From assembly GCA_046294495.1 (NCBI GenBank), contig JBKBKV010000002.1:6316-70315 (forward strand): 64,000 bases of DNA, in the 5' to 3' direction. Source of the stretch: HRBIN23 sp046294495 (lineage in GTDB: Bacteria > Chloroflexota > Dehalococcoidia > Lucifugimonadales > HRBIN23). Shown one piece after another: positions 49,399 through 58,237 of the stretch. Every line of letters begins with the position of its first letter. Within the stretch, counting starts at the first letter, position 1. The position numbers were made by a program, and so were the translations under genes. Below the pieces are notes generated by a model. The model did no database searches. It saw nothing but the letters and a program-made list of their open reading frames with translations, and was not told the origin of the DNA.

Positions 49399-50040
49399 CT
49401 ATCCCCCTTTCAATAGGTGTTGTATATCTTGCGCAACGAAGCGGATCTCGTCGCCCTGGAGGCCGATGAATGGGGGAAAGGTGAGGCGTAACCGCCCCTT
49501 GGGGTCAATGGCAAAGACGAAAGCGGTATGGGCAACCCCATAGCCCGATGCAGAACCAATGTCCTCTTTGTAATATTGGACGCCATAGGCTTTGGCAATC
49601 TGGCTTACCTGCTCCGGCGTCCCGGTCAGTCCAATGTAGCGGGTGTCGAAGCCTTTTACATACTGGCGCAGGCGCTCGGGGGTATCCCGCTCCGGGTCAA
49701 CCGAGACGAAAACGAACTGGACACGCTGGGCATCGTTCCCCAGGCGTTCAAAAACCTGGCGAACGGCGATCATAGTAGTTGGGCATACATCCGGGCAATG
49801 GGTGTAGCCGAAGAACACGAGGACAACCTTGCCCTGCAGGGCCTGGAGTTGGAAGAGGTTACCTTCAGTGTCCAGAAGGGCCAGGTCGGGGGCAGGTCGT
49901 GGTGGGGTAAGGGTAGCGCCGTAGAAGGTGTAGGAAGCACCGGCTTGCAACTGGATCGCCAGGGCGGCGAGTATCCCCCCCAGTGCTACTAGCCCAGCCA
50001 GGGCTATACCCAGCAATACATGAGGGCGTCGAGGTTGCAC
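49399..50040 (-). CDS. SCO1/SenC/PrrC-family copper insertion and redox protein
   Basis: A membrane-anchored thioredoxin-like protein of 213 residues that metallates or reduces cytochrome oxidase CuA. An N-terminal helix (about 8-30) precedes VVLVFFGYTHCPDVCPTT (Cys-x3-Cys) and VAHTAFVFAIDP (copper-ligand His). GTG start at 50040 with AAAGGGG upstream. First gene of the operon SCO1-PCuAC-cupredoxin-SQR-like. Confidence 0.93.
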   Translation of the reverse strand: MQPRRPHVLLGIALAGLVALGGILAALAIQLQAGASYTFYGATLTPPRPAPDLALLDTEGNLFQLQALQGKVVLVFFGYTHCPDVCPTTMIAVRQVFERLGNDAQRVQFVFVSVDPERDTPERLRQYVKGFDTRYIGLTGTPEQVSQIAKAYGVQYYKEDIGSASGYGVAHTAFVFAIDPKGRLRLTFPPFIGLQGDEIRFVAQDIQHLLKGG

Positions 50041-50121
50041 AATGACCCCTTTCTATCTATAATAACACCTGTTTGGGGGCTGCATCTATCGCTTTTCGGC
50101 GCGCCGGCCGTGCCAAATACC

Positions 50122-50150
50122 TTGACACCCAGCCTTCATACGCATAGGAT
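50122..50150 (+). promoter_or_regulatory. Promoter of the hemL-like aminotransferase gene
   Basis: TTGACA (50122-50127), 17 bases, TAGGAT (50145-50150); predicted start near 50157, 43 bases before the ATG at 50200. Confidence 0.55.
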
Positions 50151-50199
50151 GGGCCTAGCTCTGTGGAGTTACTCAGATGCCCCTGGGCCGGGAGGCTCT

Positions 50200-51534
50200 A
50201 TGAGCGTCATTGTGGAAGAGTATGTCCGCAAGCACCCGAAGTCGGCTGAGGCCTACCAGCGCTCTAAGGGGTTATTCCCCGGGGGCGTTACCCACGATAC
50301 CCGCTACCTCACTCCCTTTCCTCTTTTCATTACCCACGCCTCTGGCCCTCGCAAGTGGGACCTAGACGGCAACGAGTATGTGGACTATGTGATGGGGCAT
50401 GGGGCGCTCATCCTGGGGCATGCCCATCCCAGCCTGGTGCAGGCGGTCTCCCAGCAGATAGCGCGGGGCACGCATCTGGGAGGCAACACCCTGGAGGAGA
50501 TGCGGTGGGCAGAGGCCATCAAGCGACTTATCCCTTCGGCCGAGAAGGTGCGTTTCCACTCCTCCGGCACTGAGGCGACCATGATGGCTGTGCGCCTGGC
50601 ACGCGCCTACACGGGGAAGAAGCGCCTTATTAAGTTTGCCGACCACTTCCACGGCTGGAGCGACCCCCTTCTGCCCTCCTCTGGCACTGCGCCAGGGGGC
50701 ATCACCGAAGAGACCTGGGCTACTGTAACCGTAATCCCCCCTAACGACTTGGCACTGGTGGAGAGGGCTATCGTAGAGAAAGGGGATGTGGCGGCAGTAA
50801 TTTTGGAGCCCACGGGGGCGCACATGGGCCAATACCCCATACGCCCCGATTTCCTGCGGGGTCTGCGGGAGATAACGGGGCGTTACGGGGTGGTGCTGAT
50901 CTTTGACGAGGTGGTAACGGGGTTCCGCATCTCCAAGAGCGGGGCCCAGGGGCGCTTTGGCGTTATGCCTGACCTGACCACCCTGGCCAAGATTGTGGCC
51001 GGGGGCCTCCCTGGCGCCGCTGTGGCAGGCAAGGCCGATATCCTGGACATGATTCAGCATCGGGGCGACCCGGAGTGGGACACGCGGAGGCGGGTAGGAC
51101 ACCCTGGCACTTTCAACGCCAACCCCCTCTCAGCGGTAGCAGGAGCCACCTGCCTGGAACTCCTGGCATCCCAGGCGATCAACGAGCACGCCGAGCGTAT
51201 GGCAGAGCGCCTGAAGCGGGGCATTCAGGCCCTCCTGCAACGAGTGGAGGTGCCGGGGTGTGCCTTTGGGGTCGGGGCTCTGGTGGAACTTACCCTGGGC
51301 ATAGCCCACGACTGTCCCGGCGACTTCTGCACCCTCTCGTTTGACCAATTGAAGCAGGCCACACGCCCCGCCCTGCGCCAGGCTTTGCGCAGGGCCATGC
51401 TCAACAACGGTGTTGACCTAATGGGCGGCGGGCGCTTCATCCTCTCCGGCGTGCACCAGGAGAAAGATGTAGACGACACCCTGGAGGCCCTGGAGCGCTC
51501 CCTGCGGTCTGTGCGGGCCGAGGGCCTGGTATAG
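50200..51534 (+). CDS. Class III aminotransferase, glutamate-1-semialdehyde aminomutase-like
   Basis: A 444-residue PLP-dependent fold-type I enzyme resembling HemL. FPGGVTHDTRY, GHGALILGHAHP, FHSSGTEATMMAVRLARA, FDEVVTGFR (PLP-binding Asp) and TLAKIVAGGLPGAAVAG (PLP Lys) are clear. ATG 50200 follows GGAGG and fits the promoter above. It may be a paralogue acting on a beta- or gamma-amino acid rather than the true hemL; no other heme genes are nearby. Confidence 0.85.
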   Translation: MSVIVEEYVRKHPKSAEAYQRSKGLFPGGVTHDTRYLTPFPLFITHASGPRKWDLDGNEYVDYVMGHGALILGHAHPSLVQAVSQQIARGTHLGGNTLEEMRWAEAIKRLIPSAEKVRFHSSGTEATMMAVRLARAYTGKKRLIKFADHFHGWSDPLLPSSGTAPGGITEETWATVTVIPPNDLALVERAIVEKGDVAAVILEPTGAHMGQYPIRPDFLRGLREITGRYGVVLIFDEVVTGFRISKSGAQGRFGVMPDLTTLAKIVAGGLPGAAVAGKADILDMIQHRGDPEWDTRRRVGHPGTFNANPLSAVAGATCLELLASQAINEHAERMAERLKRGIQALLQRVEVPGCAFGVGALVELTLGIAHDCPGDFCTLSFDQLKQATRPALRQALRRAMLNNGVDLMGGGRFILSGVHQEKDVDDTLEALERSLRSVRAEGLV

Positions 51535-51538
51535 CCCA

Positions 51539-53542
51539 CTAGGCGGGGATAACTGGCAGAAGGATGTGGGACGGGCGCTGGGTGTCGTGCCAGATCGTGT
51601 TCTCTGCGATGGCCCAGCGGCGCTCCTGCCCAAGAGGGTCGCCGGTGTTGGGGTTCACATCAAACCTGGGGAAGTTGCTGGACGAGATGTCCACCCGAAT
51701 GCGGTGCCCCTCTTTGAACAGGTTGCTAGTAGGATATAGGGGAATGGCCAACTCGTAGATTTCCTCCGGACGGAGCAGTTGCCCCGGCCCTGCCTTCCCG
51801 TTCCGATAACGGCACCGCAAGATGGAGTCCGTAAGAAGCAGGGCATACCCCTCCGGGTAACTGGCGCTCGGTGGATAGACATCTATTAGTTTCACCGTTA
51901 CATCGGTGTCTACGGCTGAGGAGGAGAACCAGATGTATGCGGTAATAGGGCCAGTTACCTCCATATCCCGCTCTAGTGGTTGTGTTTGGAAGACCACCAC
52001 ATCAGGGCGCGAAGCCAGGGGCAGGTAAGGGGGCCTGCACCCGTAGAACTGGGGCCCCGTGCGCTGGTCAAAGCCCCCTGCTGGCGTGATAGGCTCCCGG
52101 CGGAGAAGGCCTGGGATGAGGCGCAGGTCTACCCCCGGCGGGGGCGGCTTCAAGTAGTCCAGGGAGGAGAAGTTTCCACCAACGGTGGGGACGGGGTCGC
52201 GGGGGTCAAAGCGGTAGGTGGTGCACGCCCGCTCAGCGTGAGGGCGCTGGGGCGAGAGGAGGCCGTTGGGGTGGAGGTAAAAGGGGGTGTAGCGGGTGCG
52301 TGCCAGGGGCCATTCCTTTTCATCGCGCCAGCGTCCGCCGTGGTAGAGCCGTCCTTCCCGTGTCCTTATGCCACTGCCCCCGCCCATCACAAATATCTTC
52401 ACCGGCCCCTCCTCCTCTACCCCGTTAGGCAGTCCCTTGAGCCAGCGGTCAAACCAGCGCAGGCGGAACTCCTCAAGGCTTGGGAGGGCTGCCCCGTCTC
52501 CCAACTCCACATCCCCGGCGTAAGTTACCTCCAAGGTGCGCTCGCCGTGTGTCCACGGCCCCATAATCACCTTGATAGGGCCTTTCTTGGCGTGAGCGAG
52601 GCTCTGGTAGGCCTCCAGAGTGGAGCGAGTATAAGAGTCATACCATCCACCAGAAAGGTAGACCGGCACATCGGCGAAGGTTTCCAGGTGNNNNNNNNNN
52701 NNNNNNNNNNNNNNNNNNNNNNNNNNNNNNNNNNNNNNNNNNNNNNNNNNNNNNNNNNNNNNNNNNNNNNNNNNNNNNNNNNNNNNNNNTTCCTCAATGG
52801 CTAAGCCGGGCTGTTTCCAGAAATCGTTGTAGTCGCCCTGGGTATAAATAGCAAAGAGCCATTTTTCATAGGGGGGGAGAAGGGCAAGGGGGGAAAGGCC
52901 GGGGCGAATGGGAAGGCGTGGGAGCCAATCCCGGAAGTCCGCCTTGGCCAGGGCTTCATCTATCCATGGGTGGCATTTGAGGGCCTTGTTCTGGTTGATG
53001 GCCCCATGCCAGAAGGCCCAAGCCATAAAGCGCAGTTCAAAGGCGCCATTGTGGCGCACCGAGGAGGTCCAGGCGTTCCACCCGCCCATGTTGGGGAGCA
53101 TGCACGCCAGCCCAGGCGGACGCTGGGTGGCCAGGGCCATTTGCGTCCACGCCATGTAGGAGGTGCCGAAGGTGCCTACCTTGCCGTTACACCAGGGCTG
53201 GCGCACAAGCCAGGCGAGGGTGTCGTAGCCATCGGCCGGTTCCTGTGCGAGGAAGAACAACTCCCCCTCCGAGGCGAAACACCCTCGGCAGTCCTGGAGC
53301 ACTGCCACATAGCCCCGTTGGGCGTAGAAGATACCGTGGCGCTGTCGACGATCGGGATCGCTCTTGTTGTAGGGGGTGCGCTCCAGCACCGCTGGCCAAG
53401 GGCCAGGGAGGGGCTGGCCGTTGCGGGCGGGGAAGTAGATGTCGCACGCCAGGCGCACCCCGTCACGCATAGGCACCATTATGTTCTCGGCGGCGAACAC
53501 CTCATACTGTGGAAGGGAGCGGGCGGCTGGCTCCTGCGCCAT
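51539..53542 (-). CDS. CocE/NonD-type (X-Pro dipeptidyl-peptidase-like) hydrolase, with assembly gap
   Basis: An alpha/beta hydrolase with C-terminal jelly-roll (PepX_C) domain. VMRDGVRLACDIYFP-like start VPMRDGVRLACDIYFPA, RTPYNKSD, QDCRGCFASEGE and the nucleophile GTSYMAWTQ are typical; the C-terminal part has RFDPRDPVPTVGGN and PNTGDP. The gap (52691-52789) lies near the end of the catalytic domain. ATG 53542 has TGGAGGAGA upstream. Substrates range from esters to dipeptides. Confidence 0.88.
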   Translation of the reverse strand: MAQEPAARSLPQYEVFAAENIMVPMRDGVRLACDIYFPARNGQPLPGPWPAVLERTPYNKSDPDRRQRHGIFYAQRGYVAVLQDCRGCFASEGELFFLAQEPADGYDTLAWLVRQPWCNGKVGTFGTSYMAWTQMALATQRPPGLACMLPNMGGWNAWTSSVRHNGAFELRFMAWAFWHGAINQNKALKCHPWIDEALAKADFRDWLPRLPIRPGLSPLALLPPYEKWLFAIYTQGDYNDFWKQPGLAIEEXXXXXXXXXXXXXXXXXXXXXXXXXXXXXXXXXHLETFADVPVYLSGGWYDSYTRSTLEAYQSLAHAKKGPIKVIMGPWTHGERTLEVTYAGDVELGDGAALPSLEEFRLRWFDRWLKGLPNGVEEEGPVKIFVMGGGSGIRTREGRLYHGGRWRDEKEWPLARTRYTPFYLHPNGLLSPQRPHAERACTTYRFDPRDPVPTVGGNFSSLDYLKPPPPGVDLRLIPGLLRREPITPAGGFDQRTGPQFYGCRPPYLPLASRPDVVVFQTQPLERDMEVTGPITAYIWFSSSAVDTDVTVKLIDVYPPSASYPEGYALLLTDSILRCRYRNGKAGPGQLLRPEEIYELAIPLYPTSNLFKEGHRIRVDISSSNFPRFDVNPNTGDPLGQERRWAIAENTIWHDTQRPSHILLPVIPA
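52691..52789. other. Assembly gap (99 N) inside the CocE-like gene
   Basis: Run of N; the frame is kept across it, but missing length is unknown. Confidence 0.95.
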
Positions 53543-53656
53543 ATCTTCTCCTCCAAAAACATAGGTGGAGATTGCCACTACAGTAGCACGAGGGGGGAGG
53601 AAGGGCAAGAGGAAAGGGGGAATGGTGTGTTACACTAACTTCAGAGGAGTATGAAG

Positions 53657-54550
53657 ATGCCTGCTCGGGTGCTTAACGGGGCACGCATCGCCGAGGAGAT
53701 TCGCAACGAAGTGGCGGAGGGGGTGCGCCTCTTCCAAATGGCTCACGGATTTCCGCCGGGGCTGGCCGCCGTTCTCATCGGTGATAACCCCGCCTCGGTC
53801 ATTTATGTGCGTAACAAACAGCGGGCCTGCCAGGAGGTGGGCATCTACACCGAGACCTTCCCATTGCCGTCTTCTGTTCCCCTGGAGGAGGTGCTGGCCC
53901 TGATTCATGGCCTCAACCAGGACAGGCGTTTCCATGGCATCCTGGTGCAACTGCCTTTGCCTCCTCACCTGGACGAGCGTAAGGTGCTAGAGGCTATAGA
54001 CACCAAGAAGGACATCGACGGGTTGCATCCCTACAATGTGGGGCGGCTTTTGGCGGGGGTGCCAGTGTTCATCCCCTGCACACCGGCGGGTGTGCAGGAG
54101 GTGCTCCTGCGCAGTGGCTATAGCCCCGAAGGGCAGCATGTGGTCATCTGTGGGCGAAGCAACATCGTGGGCAAGCCCCTGGCCGCCCTACTGATGCAAA
54201 AGGCGAAGGGGGCTAATGCCACCGTAACCCTCTGCCATACGGGCACCAGGGATCTGCCCAGCATCACACGCCAGGCCGATATATTAGTGGCTGCTATAGG
54301 GCAGCCCCGTTTTATCAAGGCCCACATGGTCAAGCCTGGGGCGGTTGTGATAGATGTGGGCATCAACCGGTTGCCGTCTCCTACGCACCCTGGGCGAACC
54401 ATCTTGGTGGGCGATGTAGACTTTGAGCAAGTAGCCGAGCGTGCCGAGGCCATTACACCCGTGCCGGGTGGCATCGGCCCCATGACTGTTGCGATGCTCT
54501 TGGTGAACACCCTGAAAGCGGCCCGGCTGGCCGTGCACGGTGAAGTGTAA
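53657..54550 (+). CDS. folD: FolD methylenetetrahydrofolate dehydrogenase/cyclohydrolase
   Basis: Bifunctional enzyme of one-carbon metabolism. The 297-residue protein has VGDNPASxxYV-like IGDNPASVIYVRNKQRAC (catalytic Tyr and Lys), ILVQLPLPPHLDE, KDIDGLHPYNVGRL, PCTPAGV, VVICGRSNIVGKPLAALL (NADP) and PVPGGIGPMTVAMLL. ATG 53657 is better spaced from AGGAG (53645-53649) than the ATG two codons earlier, which lies 1 base after it. Confidence 0.96.
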   Translation: MPARVLNGARIAEEIRNEVAEGVRLFQMAHGFPPGLAAVLIGDNPASVIYVRNKQRACQEVGIYTETFPLPSSVPLEEVLALIHGLNQDRRFHGILVQLPLPPHLDERKVLEAIDTKKDIDGLHPYNVGRLLAGVPVFIPCTPAGVQEVLLRSGYSPEGQHVVICGRSNIVGKPLAALLMQKAKGANATVTLCHTGTRDLPSITRQADILVAAIGQPRFIKAHMVKPGAVVIDVGINRLPSPTHPGRTILVGDVDFEQVAERAEAITPVPGGIGPMTVAMLLVNTLKAARLAVHGEV

Positions 54551-54558
54551 AAGGTGGT

Positions 54559-54798
54559 ATGCCTCCCCTGGAGGGCCTGGCCCGTCTGCTTCTGCTGGCA
54601 GGCGTTGCGTTGCTCGTGCTAGGTGGCCTGCTCTATTTGGCCTCCAAAGGGGGCATTCCCCTTATCGGGCGCTTGCCGGGCGACCTGGTGTTTCAGAAAG
54701 GTAAGGTTACCATTTACTTCCCCCTCGCCACCTCCCTGCTTCTTAGCCTGCTGTTGACCCTACTCCTTACCCTCTTCTTTCGTTTCTGGGCACGCTAA
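54559..54798 (+). CDS. DUF2905 family small membrane protein
   Basis: A 79-residue protein with two hydrophobic helices (about 7-27 and 52-75) around KGGIPLIGRLPGDLVFQKG, the DUF2905 signature. Function unknown. Its stop overlaps the queA start by one base. Confidence 0.88.
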   Translation: MPPLEGLARLLLLAGVALLVLGGLLYLASKGGIPLIGRLPGDLVFQKGKVTIYFPLATSLLLSLLLTLLLTLFFRFWAR

Positions 54799-55820
54799 TG
54801 CGCACCAGCGACTTTGATTATCACCTTCCTCCCCACCTCATCGCCCAGGAGCCGGTGGAACCTCGCGACCACTCACGCCTGATGGTGCTCCGCAGGCCCA
54901 CCGGGGAGATTGTGCACCGCCGCTGTTTCCATGAAATTGACCAGGAACTCTCTCCTGACGACCTGCTGGTGTTCAACGACACGCGCGTTTTGCCGGCCCG
55001 CCTGCGCGGGCGCCGAGCGGATACGCAAGGGGCGGTGGAACTGCTGTTGATACGGCGTCTGGAGGCGCGGCGGTGGCATGCCATTGGGCGGCCTGGGCGG
55101 CGTATTCGCCCCGGAGTAACGCTTATCTTTGGACAGGAGCCACAAATTATCCGGGCCAGGGTGCTGGGGGATGTCGGAGAGGGGATGCGGGAGGTGCTAC
55201 TGGAGGGAGAGGAGTATCTGGAACGGGTGGGTGAGGTGCCTCTACCGCCATATATCCACAAGCCACTAGCCGACCCTGAGCGATACCAGACTGTCTTTGC
55301 CCGCCATCCGGGGAGCGTGGCCGCCCCCACATCGGCGCTCCATTTCACCCCCGCTCTTGTGGAGCGTTTGCGAAATCAAGGGGTGGGCGTGGCCTTTCTC
55401 ACCCTACATATCGGGTTAGACACCTTTCGCCCGGTGCATGCCGAAGACCCCAGGGAGCACAAACTACACGGGGAGCCGTTTTCCCTTCCCGAAGAGACCG
55501 CCAACGCCATCCAGGCGACACGAGCGAAGGGGGGGCGGGTGGTGGCAGTAGGGACAACGGTGGTGCGGGTGCTGGAGCATGTAGCAACCCAATACGGCCA
55601 AATATGCTCCACCAGCGGGTGGGCCGACCTTTTTATCCTGCCTGGTTACCAGTTCAAGGTTGTGGATGCCCTGGTTACTAACTTCCACCTCCCCCGCACG
55701 ACCTTGCTGATGCTGGTGTGCGCCTTCGCTGGGAGGGAGTTGGTGCTCCGGGCTTATGCCGAGGCAGTGCGCGAAGGGTATCGCTTTTACAGTTTTGGGG
55801 ACGCGATGCTGCTGTTATGA
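54798..55820 (+). CDS. queA: QueA tRNA ribosyltransferase-isomerase
   Basis: Transfers the ribosyl of SAM to preQ1-tRNA to make epoxyqueuosine. The 340-residue protein has DFDYHLPPHLIAQEPVEPRD, FNDTRVLPARLRG, PPYIHK, YQTVFARHPGSVAAPTSALHF and FILPGYQFKVVDALVTNFHLPR, the full set of family blocks. It starts with ATG overlapping the upstream stop (TAATG). Confidence 0.96.
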   Translation: MRTSDFDYHLPPHLIAQEPVEPRDHSRLMVLRRPTGEIVHRRCFHEIDQELSPDDLLVFNDTRVLPARLRGRRADTQGAVELLLIRRLEARRWHAIGRPGRRIRPGVTLIFGQEPQIIRARVLGDVGEGMREVLLEGEEYLERVGEVPLPPYIHKPLADPERYQTVFARHPGSVAAPTSALHFTPALVERLRNQGVGVAFLTLHIGLDTFRPVHAEDPREHKLHGEPFSLPEETANAIQATRAKGGRVVAVGTTVVRVLEHVATQYGQICSTSGWADLFILPGYQFKVVDALVTNFHLPRTTLLMLVCAFAGRELVLRAYAEAVREGYRFYSFGDAMLLL

Positions 55821-56067
55821 CACCAAGCCCGCGGGTTGAGCGTTCAGCCCTGCCAGGTGCAGGTTCTATCACTATCCCGTTCCAGCGTAGGCGTTCGGCG
55901 ACGGAGAGATAGGGAATCAGCCCTGCGTTTAACAGGCAGGTGCTAGCGTTCGCCAAAGTCCGCTGGCATAGGTGCAGGCTTCTGCTAGGGCTGGCCCCCT
56001 TCCGCATCGCCTTGCCACACCGCCCTGGTAGAATAATGGAAGAGCATTGCTGTTTTGTGGAGGCCTT

Positions 56068-56637
56068 ATGCCCGAGACCATCTCCTATAGCGACCTGCGC
56101 CGAGGCACCGTTATTGAACTGGACGGCGAGCCTTACCAGGTGGTGGACTGGAAGCATGTGATAATGCAACAGCGCACCCCTGTTCTCTCCCTGAAACTGC
56201 GCCACCTGAGGACTGGAAAGGTGTTGGAGCGCAACCTCCCAGGCTACACGCGTCTTACCCTGGCGGAGGTGGAGAGCCGCGAGGCCCAATACCTATACTA
56301 CGATGGGCACGCCTACATCTTTATGGACACCCAGACCTACGACCAGTTTCCCCTTACTCAGGAGCAGATTGGAGAAGGTGCCCAGTTTATGAAGGAGGGT
56401 TTGGTGGTGAAGGTGGTTTACTACAAGGGCCAGCCTGTAACGGTGGAACTCCCCAACTTTGTGGAACTGCAGGTAAGGGAGACTGCCCCTGCCTTCAAAG
56501 GCGACACCGCCCAGTCGGGGCGCAAGCCCGCCACCCTGGAGACAGGAGCCATCATCAAGGTGCCTATGCATGTGCAGGTGGGCGATATCGTGAAGGTGGA
56601 CACCCGCAGCGGAGAATACATAGAAACCGTCTCTTAG
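56068..56637 (+). CDS. efp: Elongation factor P with an atypical tip loop
   Basis: EF-P rescues ribosomes stalled at proline stretches. The 189-residue protein has the three beta domains: DLRRGTVIELDGEPYQVV, LTQEQIGEGAQFMKEGL and the end motif KVPMHVQVGDIVKVDTRSGEYIE. The loop that normally holds the modified Lys34 (PGKG in E. coli) aligns without gaps to MQQR (residues 33-36), with Gln35 at the Lys position. Modification by EpmA, EarP or YmfI-type systems would therefore not apply in the usual way. The 250 bases upstream hold no gene. Confidence 0.93.
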   Translation: MPETISYSDLRRGTVIELDGEPYQVVDWKHVIMQQRTPVLSLKLRHLRTGKVLERNLPGYTRLTLAEVESREAQYLYYDGHAYIFMDTQTYDQFPLTQEQIGEGAQFMKEGLVVKVVYYKGQPVTVELPNFVELQVRETAPAFKGDTAQSGRKPATLETGAIIKVPMHVQVGDIVKVDTRSGEYIETVS

Positions 56638-56661
56638 CCATCCCTTTAGGCCTGGGGCGCT

Positions 56662-57834
56662 ATGCCCGTTTACACTGTCTCCCAGGTGAACCGTTACCTG
56701 AAGGACACCCTGGAACGGGATGCCCTCCTGGGCGACTTGTGGGTGCAGGGGGAGGTGTCTAATCTGCGCCGTTACCCTACCGGGCACACCTATTTCACCC
56801 TAAAGGATGCTTCTGCATCATTACGGTGCGTCGCCTTCAACCGCACCCCAGGCACCCACCTCCTGGAAGATGGGCAGGAGGTTCTGGCCAACGGGCGCAT
56901 ATCCTTCTACGAAGCGCGGGGTGAGGTCAACCTTTATGTGGTGGTTGTCCAGCCGGTGGGGACTGGCGCCCTGGCCCTAGAGTTTGCCCGCCTCAAGGCC
57001 CGCCTGGAGGCGGAAGGCCTCTTCGCCCGCAAGCGCCCCTTACCGCCCTTTCCGCGGCGCATCGGTGTGGCCACATCCCCCTTCGGTGCCGTATGGCACG
57101 ACATCCAGACCACCATTTGCAAGCGCTACCCACTGGTAGAACTTGTTCTGGCCCCCTGCCAGGTGCAGGGAGAGGAGGCAGCAGACTCTATTGTGGAGGC
57201 CCTGGAAGCGCTAGGTCAGGAGCCAGGTATTGACCTAGTCATCCTCGCCAGGGGCGGTGGGAGCCTGGAGGAGTTGTGGCCCTTCAACGAGGAGCGGGTG
57301 GCCAGGGCCATCTTCCGGTGCCCTGTCCCCGTTATAACGGGCGTCGGCCACGAGACCGACACCACCATCGCTGACCTGGTGGCAGACCTTCGGGCACCCA
57401 CCCCTACCGCCGCCGCCCAGCAGGCTGTGCCCGACCGCACCGACCTGCTGCGCCAGGTAGACGCCCTCCTCCAACGGGCAGAAAGCCTCTGGCGGCGCTC
57501 CTTTGGGCAAGCCTCTCAGACGCTTCAGGGCACGGTGCAACGCCTTGCTCGGTGCACCCCAGACACTTATACCCCTCGCCAGAAAACCGACGCTTTGCTC
57601 GGGCGGGCTTACTCTGCCCTGCGACGCCTTCTCGACTCTCAACGGCAGGCCGTGCGAGGGTTAGAGGCCCGCCTTGAGGCCCTTAGTCCCTACCGTGTGC
57701 TGGAGAGAGGGTATGCGGTGGTAACCAGAAAGGGGGAGGGGCGCCCAGTTACCCATCCCCGCCAGGTAGCCCCAGGCGAGGCGTTGTCGGTGCGTGTGGC
57801 AGGGGGCACCTTTGGTGCAAGGGCCGAGGCCTAG
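56662..57834 (+). CDS. xseA: Exodeoxyribonuclease VII large subunit
   Basis: Degrades single-stranded DNA. The 390-residue protein has the OB fold start VSQVNRYLKDTLERD, LWVQGEVSNLRRYPTGHTYFTLKD, PPFPRRIGVATSPFGAVWHDI, LARGGGSLEELWPFNEE and GVGHETDTTIADLVADLRAPTPTAAA, all typical of XseA. It precedes xseB by 37 bases. Confidence 0.95.
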   Translation: MPVYTVSQVNRYLKDTLERDALLGDLWVQGEVSNLRRYPTGHTYFTLKDASASLRCVAFNRTPGTHLLEDGQEVLANGRISFYEARGEVNLYVVVVQPVGTGALALEFARLKARLEAEGLFARKRPLPPFPRRIGVATSPFGAVWHDIQTTICKRYPLVELVLAPCQVQGEEAADSIVEALEALGQEPGIDLVILARGGGSLEELWPFNEERVARAIFRCPVPVITGVGHETDTTIADLVADLRAPTPTAAAQQAVPDRTDLLRQVDALLQRAESLWRRSFGQASQTLQGTVQRLARCTPDTYTPRQKTDALLGRAYSALRRLLDSQRQAVRGLEARLEALSPYRVLERGYAVVTRKGEGRPVTHPRQVAPGEALSVRVAGGTFGARAEA

Positions 57835-57871
57835 CCCCTGTGTGCTATGATAGGCGTGCAGGGAAGTGCTT

Positions 57872-58237
57872 ATGCCTGACGATAAGGTACGCCCCCAGCC
57901 ATTCACCTTCGAGGACGCTTTTGCCCGTCTGGAGCGCATCGTTCAACGCCTGGAGCAGGGCAACCTCTCCCTTGAGGAGAGCACTCGTCTCTACGAGGAA
58001 GGTATCTCCNNNNNNNNNNNNNNNNNNNNNNNNNNNNNNNNNNNNNNNNNNNNNNNNNNNNNNNNNNNNNNNNNNNNNNNNNNNNNNNNNNNNNNNNNNN
58101 NNNNNNNNNTGCTCAACCGTGCGGAATTGCGCATCACCCGCTTGCAGACCACCTACGGGCAACAGATGCGCCTGGCCGAGGAACCGGAGACCAACGAAGA
58201 GGAAGATGAGGACGAAGAACAAACCTCTCAAGGCTGA
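57872..58237 (+). CDS. xseB: Exodeoxyribonuclease VII small subunit, with assembly gap
   Basis: XseB supports XseA. FTFEDAFARLERIVQRLEQG and LSLEESTRLYEEGI are the classic start; the gap (58010-58109) covers the middle and a long acidic tail ends the protein. The 3' end overlaps the following PHP gene by 32 bases. Because of the gap the real length is not known. Confidence 0.88.
   Translation: MPDDKVRPQPFTFEDAFARLERIVQRLEQGNLSLEESTRLYEEGISXXXXXXXXXXXXXXXXXXXXXXXXXXXXXXXXXXLNRAELRITRLQTTYGQQMRLAEEPETNEEEDEDEEQTSQG
58010..58109. other. Assembly gap (100 N) inside xseB
   Basis: A 100-N placeholder. Normal XseB proteins are about 70-90 residues, so most of the C-terminal half here may be an extension or a frame artefact of the gap. 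Confidence 0.9.

Noticed and set aside
50200..51534. Definite hemL assignment
   Set aside because: The fold and PLP motifs fit, but class III aminotransferase paralogues look the same and no heme genes are near.
53651..53656. folD start at the first of two nearby ATGs
   Set aside because: It is only 1 base from the AGGAG, too close for ribosome binding; the ATG at 53657 has normal spacing.
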